Assembly: GCA_964387585.1 (NCBI GenBank)
Contig: CAYLWW010000080.1
Location: 1 to 6,188, forward strand
Length of the DNA: 6,188 nt
Direction: 5' to 3'
Source: CAYLWW01 sp964387585
GTDB taxonomy: Bacteria > Pseudomonadota > Alphaproteobacteria > Rickettsiales > Midichloriaceae
A model generated the notes under the pieces. The model was given only the letters and a program-made list of their open reading frames with translations, was not told where the DNA came from and ran no database searches. The position numbers and the translations under genes were made by a program. Position 1 is the stretch's first letter, and each line of letters starts with the position of its first letter. Positions 1 through 5,338 of the stretch are shown piece after piece.

Positions 1-1
1 A

Positions 2-1480
2 ATATTTGAATCAAAAATTAAAATTAACCATAGTAATACAGTATATGAAAATGATAATTCTAAAATAAACGAAAGATATATTACTCAATTATTAGCATTA
101 CTAAACAGCTTATTAAGCTACCAGTTCGATAATGAATATATTACTAATGATAGTACAAAGAATTTTTTCAAAAATAGCGAGTATAGTGAAACACTAAAAA
201 TATTGCTTTATCAAAAATGTCATTATGCTAGTGATAGCATGTCCGATAAGACTATAACGATTTCGACTCCTATAGAAGCTAGATTTCAAAATTTTGATTT
301 AATAATCATTTGCAGTTTGCAAGAAAATAATTTCCCTAAAGTACAGTACGATCATAATTATATTAGCAAATTTACTCGTGAAGAATCTAAAGAATACCCT
401 TCCTTTATAAAAGCAAGAAGTATAGATTACGAAATAGGTTATTGTGCATTTGACTTTAATAGTCTTTTATTTGCGGGCAAAGAAGTTATTCTAAGCTATA
501 GCTATAATAGCAGTAATGGTAGTATAAATATTCCAAGTAGATGGCTTAGCTTATTGCTTTTGTTTTATAAAAGTAATGGAGTAAATTTATTAACTAAACA
601 TAATATAGCAACAGAATGTTGTGATAATAGAATAGAAGAAAAATCTAGTTATCCAATAACTTTAGGGCCAACCCCTAGCTTTGATCATAGACCTAAAAAA
701 TTATCCATTTCAGCTATAGAAAAGTTATTACAAAATCCTTATTGCTACTATGCAGAACTCATCTTAAAACTAAAACCCATAGCTAAATTAAATGACAGTG
801 ATTCATTTCAATATGAGTTTGCTATTTTAGTTAATGAAATAATATCTTTTTTAATAAAAAATGAAAGCTTAAATAAAGATTATATAAACTATGAAAAAGA
901 CTTTTTATATATACAAGAAAGCGTTTTAAACGACCTTAGTTTAAAAAATGAAGCTATAAGTAAAATATGGAAGCAAAGATTAAAGCGTATTTGTCAATGG
1001 CTTTTCGAATATGAGCAAAAGAATAGATTAGAAAATATCATATCTAACAGTAAATTGAAACATATATTAAAAATTCCAATAAGTTATGATGGCAATCAAA
1101 TCGATATAATAATAGAAGGAGAAATTGACAGAGTTGACTTAGGAATAAATAATAATTTGGCCTTAATTACCGATTATCGAATAAGTCAATTACTCTCAAA
1201 CAAAGATTTACTTTCAGAAAAAAAACCTAAACTAGCTATAAAGGGGCTATTATTAGGGAAAGCGCTCAATCAAGATACAATAGAAGCTCGACATATTCAA
1301 ATTAATGGTAAGCAGCAAATAGCTAATGAAAAAAGTATTGTCTTTCCAATAAGTTCTATAGAAAAAGAACTGCACCGCTTAATAGAAATATTTTATAAAG
1401 ATCTATCTCCTTATAAAGCCTCTGATAATTTTCATCATAAGAGCTATAAACATCTAGCACGTATTAAAGATGTTTTATAA
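2..1480 (+). CDS. addB: Double-strand break repair protein AddB, C-terminal part (5' end outside window)
   Basis: AddB is the partner of AddA in the AddAB helicase-nuclease, which resects double-strand breaks for RecA-dependent repair in the cytoplasm. The frame is open to the left edge, so the TTG at 203 is an internal Leu and not the start; about 492 residues are visible. Family landmarks appear in order: PIEARFQNFDLIIICSLQE...FP (269-340; usual form LEARL...D...GGLNE..WP), an IPSRWL motif near 530-545, the LSISAIEKLLQNPYCYYA segment that opens the PD-(D/E)XK nuclease domain (about 700-755), GEIDRVD (1118-1138), and a terminal YKHLAR (about 1445-1462). The nuclease core reads DYRIS (1172-1186) where DYKTG is usual, and PKLAIKG (1226-1246) where PQLPLEA is usual, so nuclease activity is doubtful although the frame is intact. 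AddA, often adjacent in alphaproteobacteria, does not follow. Identity is firm; activity is not. Confidence 0.87.
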   Translation: MFESKIKINHSNTVYENDNSKINERYITQLLALLNSLLSYQFDNEYITNDSTKNFFKNSEYSETLKILLYQKCHYASDSMSDKTITISTPIEARFQNFDLIIICSLQENNFPKVQYDHNYISKFTREESKEYPSFIKARSIDYEIGYCAFDFNSLLFAGKEVILSYSYNSSNGSINIPSRWLSLLLLFYKSNGVNLLTKHNIATECCDNRIEEKSSYPITLGPTPSFDHRPKKLSISAIEKLLQNPYCYYAELILKLKPIAKLNDSDSFQYEFAILVNEIISFLIKNESLNKDYINYEKDFLYIQESVLNDLSLKNEAISKIWKQRLKRICQWLFEYEQKNRLENIISNSKLKHILKIPISYDGNQIDIIIEGEIDRVDLGINNNLALITDYRISQLLSNKDLLSEKKPKLAIKGLLLGKALNQDTIEARHIQINGKQQIANEKSIVFPISSIEKELHRLIEIFYKDLSPYKASDNFHHKSYKHLARIKDVL

Positions 1481-1584
1481 AATACCTCCCCCCCTTTCTA
1501 AAATCATGTAACCCTCTGATAAATAAGGTTTTTAGTATACATTCTTATATCATAGGGAAGATTCAGCTTTGTACTTAATATAAC

Positions 1585-1613
1585 TTGACATATATTTATA
1601 ATAATGATTTACT
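1585..1613 (+). promoter_or_regulatory. Candidate sigma-70 type promoter for the repeat-protein gene
   Basis: A perfect TTGACA (-35) lies at 1585-1590. With a 17-base spacer the -10 would be TTTACT (1608-1613), which keeps 4 of 6 consensus positions. A perfect TATAAT at 1597-1602 is too close to serve with this -35, though it could act in another arrangement. The site is about 90 bases upstream of the ATG at 1705. In DNA this AT-rich such matches arise easily. Confidence 0.25.
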
Positions 1614-1691
1614 TCAGGTTGTAAATTTTTGGTAATTAAGACTATATAACTATATAACAGTAATATAGCTAACTTAAAAATAACAACTTTA

Positions 1692-1696
1692 GAGAG
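1692..1696 (+). promoter_or_regulatory. Ribosome binding site favouring the ATG at 1705
   Basis: GAGAG lies 8 bases before ATG 1705, a normal Shine-Dalgarno distance. It is only 2 bases from the alternative GTG at 1699, which is too close. This decides the start at 1705. Confidence 0.55.
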
Positions 1697-1704
1697 AAGT
1701 GCAA

Positions 1705-2355
1705 ATGATAGAAACAATACTGGGTTATCTAAATCCACTAAACATTATAGATGGAATATGGAAGTGGGCAAATCCACTAAACGCTCCCGCCCTCAATAAT
1801 GCTGCTAATGCAATACAAAACCTTAGTAATACTCAACATAATATCAATATGAATCTAGGGTTAGATAACCTTAGTGATACTCGACATAGTATTGATACTC
1901 GACATAGTATTTATACTAAACATAGTGTTGATACTAAACATACTATAGCATTAGATTTTTTTTCTCCATTATGGGATCACAAGGAGAAAGTTGTTTGTAT
2001 AGCAGCTGGTATTATAATATTTAAAAATATTTATTATTATGGAATAAAACATACAATATTAGACTTCATTGATACTACTCAATTTCTTGCAGAAGGCGCC
2101 TATTACGCTGGATCTTCTATAGCATCAGGAGCAGTATATGGCACTACTAAACTTGCAGAAGGCGCCTATTACGCTGGATCTTCTATAGCATCAGGAGCAG
2201 TATATGGCACTACTAAACTTGCAGAAGGCGCCTATTACGCTGGATCTTCTGTAACATCAGGTGTAACATATGGAATTAACGAGCTTGTAGATGGCATCTA
2301 TTATGTTGGATCTTCTATAGCTACTGCTATTGGTTTTATTCATGATGACATTTGA
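1705..2355 (+). CDS. Repeat protein with 11-residue amphipathic-type repeats, function unknown
   Basis: I do not recognise this 216-residue protein. Order of parts: an N-terminal stretch with two NPLN motifs (about residues 10-27); a Ser/Thr/His hexapeptide repeat of the form DTRHSI (about residues 58-81, with a lone NTQHNI cousin near 42-47); a hydrophobic segment VVCIAAGIIIFKNIYYYGI (about 95-115) that could be a membrane helix; then four 22-residue units (from about residue 128). Each unit is LAEGAYYAGSS followed by IASGAVYGTTK or a variant, i.e. two related 11-mers, eight in total. Such 11-mers suit a long helix with one hydrophobic face, as in synucleins, perilipins and some LEA proteins, so lipid contact is a reasonable inference but not shown. 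No signal peptide is obvious. The last 11-mer is degenerate, and the final codons overlap an antisense transposase remnant, so the C-terminus may be truncated. The start is ATG at 1705, chosen over GTG 1699 on the ribosome binding site. Confidence 0.6.
   Translation: MIETILGYLNPLNIIDGIWKWANPLNAPALNNAANAIQNLSNTQHNINMNLGLDNLSDTRHSIDTRHSIYTKHSVDTKHTIALDFFSPLWDHKEKVVCIAAGIIIFKNIYYYGIKHTILDFIDTTQFLAEGAYYAGSSIASGAVYGTTKLAEGAYYAGSSIASGAVYGTTKLAEGAYYAGSSVTSGVTYGINELVDGIYYVGSSIATAIGFIHDDI
1876..1947 (+). repeat. Tandem 18-bp repeat, four units
   Basis: Units at 1876-1893, 1894-1911, 1912-1929 and 1930-1947 encode DTRHSI, DTRHSI, YTKHSV and DTKHTI. The first two are identical in DNA (GATACTCGACATAGTATT). 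A diverged copy (AATACTCAACATAATATC) lies 48 bases upstream of the array at 1828-1845, with a matching AACCTTAGT leader before both. The period is a multiple of three, so copy changes keep the frame. Confidence 0.9.
2086..2346 (+). repeat. Tandem 66-bp repeat, four units (last one partial and diverged)
   Basis: Units at 2086-2151, 2152-2217, 2218-2283 and 2284-2346. Units 1 and 2 are identical over all 66 bases. Unit 3 is identical for its first 33 bases and then diverges. Unit 4 is the most diverged. Each unit encodes 22 residues, made of two 11-residue half-repeats. This gradient suggests recent duplication at the left end of an older array. Confidence 0.93.
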
Positions 2356-2471
2356 TGAATAATTTTCCCTATCATATCACCAGAAAGCAGTAGCTTCTTA
2401 CTCTTATATTTTTCGTATAACTTACAAAAATCATCTATTATACAAAATAATTCTGTGATATCTTTCTTCAT
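2340..2471 (-). pseudogene. N-terminal fragment of an IS982-type transposase
   Basis: Forty-three codons from ATG (2471-2469) to TGA (2342-2340). The start reads MKKDITELFCIIDDFCKLYE, which matches the N-terminal pattern of IS982-family DDE transposases (ITELFC..DDFC). Intact members are several times longer, and the catalytic domain is absent. Similarity seems to end after about residue 30 (KKLLLSG); the remaining codons, which overlap the 3' end of the plus-strand repeat-protein gene, are probably unrelated sequence. Family assignment is by eye from a short segment, so moderate confidence. No function is expected. Confidence 0.6.
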
Positions 2472-2575
2472 GTTGAGTTATTTATCTGTTCTTTATAAAA
2501 CTCTTTTTAACTCAACATTCTACTATACACAATCTTTCCTTACATATCATTTCCTTCCTTATTCCGAACTGGGGT
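2356..2575 (-). mobile_element. IS982-like element remnant (one end)
   Basis: Reading leftwards from 2575, the minus strand begins ACCCCAGTTCGGAATAAGG exactly where homology to the neighbouring IS630 transposase stops, then runs about 100 bases of non-coding DNA to the transposase ATG at 2471. ACC-starting termini are, as I recall, typical of IS982 members, so 2575 is taken as the terminal end. The other end and most of the coding region are missing. The left limit of the element is uncertain (somewhere around 2340-2385). Confidence 0.45.
2470..2518 (-). repeat. Inverted repeat over the transposase start codon
   Basis: Perfect 11-bp arms (2470-2480 ATGTTGAGTTA; 2508-2518 TAACTCAACAT) with a 27-base loop. 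On the minus-strand transcript the 3' arm contains the first two bases of the ATG of the transposase remnant, so a folded message would hide the start codon. The arms are internal to the element and are not its terminal repeats. Confidence 0.6.
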
Positions 2576-3231
2576 ATAATAACAGTTTGTCATGGTTTTA
2601 ATTCTTTAATTAACATATTCTCTAAGTAAGCTTCAAAAACATCTTTATTGCAATTACCTTCAAATATTACTGGTGCTATAATGTTTTTATCACAAAGTCC
2701 TGCAATCATGCTTATTCTAGACTTATGTTGATAAGCTTTTTTCCGTAACATTTTGCACCTTTCAAGCTCCAACCATATGCAAGGCAAGTATTATATACAA
2801 TGCCAGATTCATTAATAAAAACCAATTAATTCTTCGGTATTAACTTAATTTTCTTAATAAACTCACTTCTTAATCCATCGTCCCTTTTGGGATGAAGATA
2901 GGCTTTTTTTATATGTATAACCAAGCCTCCTGACTAGGCGCCATATCGTCATGTTAGAAATCTCCTCTGGCCAAAGACTAGCTAATTCCTTACTTGATTT
3001 ATCATAATTTGCTTCTAAGAATTTTTTAAATTCATCTATATCTTTGATCTTCTTATCTGGACCTTTTTGATAGCCAGTCTTTGCTTTTACATCCCCTGTG
3101 TTTTTCTTGAGCAATTTCCAATCAAAAATTACTTTCCTACTAATATTAAATACTTTACTTGCTTCTTCTACTCTCTTTCCTGACTCTATATAATGCATCA
3201 CTTTTATTCTTAAATCATATGAATATGCCAC
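2576..3231 (-). pseudogene. IS630-family transposase, truncated and multiply disrupted
   Basis: The element once encoded a cut-and-paste DDE transposase. The first frame starts at GTG 3231-3229, with AAAGG upstream (MAYSYDLRIKVMHYIESG), and carries an IS630-type helix-turn-helix (about residues 18-45). It stops at 2863. The homologous frame (KKAYLHPKRDDGLRSEFIKKI) is entered by a +1 shift at a run of seven A (2904-2910, minus-strand sense). Further damage: TAA at 2826-2828; VFINESGI (2811-2813 = Asn) where the first catalytic Asp of DESG is expected; a second frameshift at a six-A run (2737-2742) before AYQHKSRISMIAGLC; TGA at 2590-2592 in KELKP*QTVI, where Gly is usual. Homology ends at 2576, before the second catalytic Asp. 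The frames at 2863-3231 and 2590-2787 are pieces of this one gene. Confidence 0.88.
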
Positions 3232-3300
3232 TTTTATACCTTTTTAAGCAAAATATATAAGAAATATCTTCTAATGTCACTAATTATATGTTATTTGCTA
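2576..3300 (-). mobile_element. IS630-family element, one end kept, other end lost
   Basis: The retained end lies near 3298-3300, where coding homology of the interrupted P-loop ATPase stops at a TATA (3299-3302); IS630 elements insert at TA and duplicate it. Reading inward the end is GCAAATAACATATAATTAG. The opposite end is missing, cut off at 2575/2576 by the IS982-like remnant. Terminal inverted repeats cannot be confirmed because only one end remains. Confidence 0.7.
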
Positions 3301-3395
3301 TACCATAATTTTTCTAACTCTTTGATGAAAAAGGTTTTTCCACTGCCTGGAGTGCCAGTGAGAATAAAGCGTTTGACGTGATTAAAATTATTCAT
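3291..3395 (-). pseudogene. P-loop ATPase gene, 5' fragment cut by IS630
   Basis: Thirty-four codons from ATG (3395-3393) to TAA (3293-3291). The product begins MNNFNHVKRFILTGTPGSGKT, a clear Walker A motif (GTPGSGKT, residues 14-21) placed on the first beta strand, as in small AAA-type ATPases with an N-terminal P-loop (F.LTG.PGSGKT...L...G). After ELEKLWY the frame enters the IS630 end and stops. No Walker B or other part of the gene is seen elsewhere in the window. Its ATG overlaps the original stop of the upstream beta-lactamase pseudogene (ATGA, 3392-3395), so it was translationally coupled as the last visible member of the operon. What the ATPase acted on cannot be told. Confidence 0.7.
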
Positions 3396-3996
3396 TTCTC
3401 AAGCTCATCAATCAGATATCAGAGTTTTATTAATGTGTCATTTCTAGCTCTAAATGATGCAAAGGTACTTTGCTTTTCTTTATCCACTATGTGACTTGCA
3501 AATACAATTCTTCGATTGCCTTTTTCAATATATCCAACAAACCAACCATGCTGTAGATCTGTTTTATTTCCGTCTTTGTCAAACTGTTTTCCGTTTCCAG
3601 TTTTACCATAGAGCTTCCAACCACCAGCCATTTCTTGAATAAACATAATATTCTTTGTCTTATAGTAACTTGCCCTACTTATAGGAAGTTTACGATCTAC
3701 TACCTTTTGCAGAAAATCTACTTGTCCTTCAGGTAATCTTTATAAACGTTAATATAAGGATCGGCCCCCTCTGGCAAAAACCACGAAGATCTACTATCTC
3801 TTTTTAGAATGCCGGAATCAAATCTTATTAAGCTCAAAGCAATTTTAAATGTAGATTCAGGTGCATAGCGAATTGCACAATCACCCTCACTTTTTAAAAC
3901 CTTACTATTTTCTTTTGCAAGAAAGCATTGCTGGTTTGCCCATGAAGTACCAGCGCATAGAATGAAAGAGAATAAAAATAAAATAACTTTCTTCAT
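3392..3996 (-). pseudogene. Second class D (OXA-type) beta-lactamase copy, internally deleted
   Basis: A paralog of the intact neighbour: signal-peptide start MKKVILFLFSFILCAG...WA, QQCFLAKENSKVL, YAPESTFKIALSL with the STFK nucleophile motif. After YINVYKD the frame jumps to LPEGQVDFLQKVVDRKLPISR (in another frame), so about 64 codons (roughly 190 bases) are missing relative to the neighbour. The loss takes the SxV and YGN motifs and the active-site Trp. The 3' part keeps WKLYGKTGNG (KTG) and HGWFVGY. A TGA at 3419-3421 precedes in-frame codons YLIDELEK and a second TGA (3392-3394). The neighbour ends similarly (QLIEQIEN), so the first TGA is probably a later mutation. Separate open frames at 3718-3996 and 3419-3646 are the two halves. 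The ATG lies 2 bases after the stop of the intact copy, with AAAGG before it. No enzyme activity is expected. Confidence 0.92.
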
Positions 3997-3998
3997 GC

Positions 3999-4808
3999 TT
4001 AACCTTTATTTGAATTTTCAATTTGCTCAATTAACTGTAGCAATTTCTCTTTGACCTGTTCTTTAGCTCGAGGACCTGCATGCTTTTCTTCTTTTTTATC
4101 GTCCACTATATGATTAACAAAAATGATTTTCTTATCGCCTTTTGCAATCCAGCCAATAAACCAACCATGCTTTATTTCAAGCTTTTGCGTTCTGTCCGCG
4201 TTTAATAGGTAACCACTTCCTGTTTTGCCATATAACTTCCAGCCGTGAGGAAGGTCTTCAACATAAACAATATTTCTTGTCATACTTTGGGCATGCCTGC
4301 TGACTGGTAATTTATTTGCAAGCAATTTTTCCAAAAAGACGACCTGTTCCTTTGGTGATATTTCCAAAGAACTAGAAAGCCATGCATTGGTAAGTCCATT
4401 ATTTTGCCCTTTATCACCAGAGATATCTTGATTGCCATAATTAAATTCTTTTACATAATCTTGAAATTTTTTCATGCCAAGCTGCGGAGTTAACGCTTGC
4501 GAATACCATACACAGCTATTTTTCATCCAACTCGTTGGATTCTGTGGATCTTTCCAAGATTCTAAGAACGCTTCATACTCAGGTTTAAACGGGAACGAGG
4601 GATGCATTTCATCTTTTAAAATACCAACATCATACCCCATGAGAGCCAAAGCTATTTTAAAAGTTGAACAAGGAGAGTAACGTATCTTGCAATCGCCTTC
4701 GCGTTTAATAATAACACTGTTGTCCTTGGCTATAAAACAGCTTTCAGCAGCAAACGCTATGTTGGCTGATAAAATAATACTGAATACAAATAAAATAACT
4801 TTTTTCAT
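3999..4808 (-). CDS. bla: Class D (OXA-type) serine beta-lactamase, intact
   Basis: A periplasmic enzyme that opens the beta-lactam ring through an acyl-serine intermediate, helped by a carbamylated lysine. The 269 residues are a normal class D length. Visible parts: signal peptide (1-20, likely cut at IAFA/AES), SPCSTFKIALALMGYDVGIL with nucleophile Ser48 and Lys51 (STFK), SCV (98-100, SxV), YGN (124-126), Trp143 in the position that shields the carbamylated lysine, KTG (195-197) followed by SG, GWFIGW (215-220), and GPR with Arg247 near the C-terminus. No motif is broken. It is the only complete enzyme in its gene string. The start lies 10 bases after the stop of the membrane-protein gene, and the Shine-Dalgarno AGG overlaps that stop region. 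A damaged paralog follows after 2 bases. The coding sequence looks richer in G+C than addB, which suggests transfer. The substrate range cannot be read from motifs alone. Confidence 0.96.
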   Translation of the reverse strand: MKKVILFVFSIILSANIAFAAESCFIAKDNSVIIKREGDCKIRYSPCSTFKIALALMGYDVGILKDEMHPSFPFKPEYEAFLESWKDPQNPTSWMKNSCVWYSQALTPQLGMKKFQDYVKEFNYGNQDISGDKGQNNGLTNAWLSSSLEISPKEQVVFLEKLLANKLPVSRHAQSMTRNIVYVEDLPHGWKLYGKTGSGYLLNADRTQKLEIKHGWFIGWIAKGDKKIIFVNHIVDDKKEEKHAGPRAKEQVKEKLLQLIEQIENSNKG

Positions 4809-4818
4809 AATTTACCTA
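4797..4818 (-). repeat. 22-bp direct repeat, copy A (start region of bla)
   Basis: Exactly identical to 5317-5338. On the minus strand it holds TAGGTAAATT, then ATG and the first codons for MKKV. It therefore carries the Shine-Dalgarno (AGG), spacer and start of the beta-lactamase gene. The distance between copies is 520 bases. Confidence 0.9.
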
Positions 4819-5328
4819 CTAAATTACTCCTGGCATAGATGGCCCTATTATTGATTCAAATGATACATAATAGCCTATTGATGCTGCTAGTAACAGTCCT
4901 AATAATACATAAAATATACAACAATGATATCTTGATAACGTAACAATACTTTCACTATATTGGATATATATTATGAGTAAATGTACTGGCAAAAAGAAAA
5001 AATAAAGAGGAGAGAACACTAGAGTCAGGTATATTGGAGCAAATAATGCTCTAAGTATATCCTTGCTTTCAAAGGCTAAAAACAAAAAAGTAAATATAAG
5101 ACCAAAAAATGCTAAAATTAATAGCATGCCCAAAAAATTTGCCATACATATTTCTTTTTCACAATAAAATCCAACCAAAAGAATAGCTAAATATTGAAAT
5201 GTAATAAAATGAAAACAGAGCGCACCAACACTAAGCAATTCCACTTTTTCTCCTATAGTATTAAAATAAATCCAAAATGTAAGGGATAGTAAAAATATTA
5301 TTAGAATTAAAAATTCAACTTTTTTCAT
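4819..5328 (-). CDS. Five-helix integral membrane protein, function unknown
   Basis: 169 residues, not recognised as a named family. Five hydrophobic segments are visible: about 5-24, 31-54, 63-86, 93-121 and 136-155, the fourth long and rich in Phe/Leu (LYFFFLPVHLLIIYI). Short charged loops (GEKVE, CEKEI, ESKD) separate them. Cysteines occur at 38, 56, 61, 136 and 137. No catalytic motif is seen. It sits 3 bases after the ancestral stop of the hydrolase pseudogene and 10 bases before the beta-lactamase, so it was almost certainly co-transcribed with both. The frame is undamaged although most of its neighbours are broken. The start ATG with AGGT upstream is shared as an exact 22-bp repeat with the beta-lactamase start. 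A role in the envelope or in handling small molecules is a guess from context only. Confidence 0.75.
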   Translation of the reverse strand: MKKVEFLILIIFLLSLTFWIYFNTIGEKVELLSVGALCFHFITFQYLAILLVGFYCEKEICMANFLGMLLILAFFGLIFTFLFLAFESKDILRALFAPIYLTLVFSPLYFFFLPVHLLIIYIQYSESIVTLSRYHCCIFYVLLGLLLAASIGYYVSFESIIGPSMPGVI

Positions 5329-5338
5329 AATTTACCTA
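5317..5338 (-). repeat. 22-bp direct repeat, copy B (start region of the membrane protein)
   Basis: Exactly identical to 4797-4818. It contains the Shine-Dalgarno and first codons (MKKV) of the membrane-protein gene and also the TAA (5332-5334) that would end the upstream hydrolase frame. The two copies flank the membrane-protein gene precisely. Confidence 0.9.

Larger units (their letters stand above)
1481..1704. other. Spacer between addB and the repeat-protein gene
   Basis: No convincing gene lies here. Visible structure: a run of seven C (1488-1494) just after the addB stop, unusual in such AT-rich DNA; an imperfect inverted repeat (1512-1521 against 1548-1557, 9 of 10 pairs, 26-base loop) without a following T-run, so a poor rho-independent terminator; and a tandem TATAACTATATAAC-type repeat (about 1643-1658). 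A minus-strand open frame across 1550-1738 has no family signature and runs into the start of the next gene, so it is treated as chance. Confidence 0.5.

Noticed and set aside
203..205. TTG as a start codon for the addB frame
   Set aside because: The frame is open without a stop to the left edge and already codes for protein-like sequence; AddB is far longer than the part after 203, so this TTG is an internal Leu.
1597..1602. TATAAT as the -10 partner of TTGACA 1585-1590
   Set aside because: The spacer is only 6 bases, far below the workable range.
1699..1701. GTG start for the repeat protein
   Set aside because: It is only 2 bases from the GAGAG ribosome binding site; ATG 1705 has normal spacing.
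1550..1738. Minus-strand open frame of 62 codons
   Set aside because: No family signature; it lies in AT-rich spacer and overlaps the start of the better supported repeat-protein gene.
2086..2346. CRISPR array
   Set aside because: The repeats are contiguous 66-bp coding units with no unique spacers.
2470..2518. Terminal inverted repeats of a small insertion element
   Set aside because: The left arm overlaps the transposase start codon and the arms are only 27 bases apart, so they are internal to the IS982-like remnant.
2904..2910. Programmed -1 frameshift heptamer (A AAA AAG) in the IS630 transposase
   Set aside because: The codon phase does not fit the heptamer, and the homologous downstream frame needs a +1 shift, so decay or slippage is more likely.
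3454..3642. Plus-strand open frame of 62 codons
   Set aside because: It is antisense to the beta-lactamase pseudogene, whose motifs are unmistakable.
4474..4680. Plus-strand open frame of 68 codons
   Set aside because: It is antisense to the intact beta-lactamase and has no independent support.
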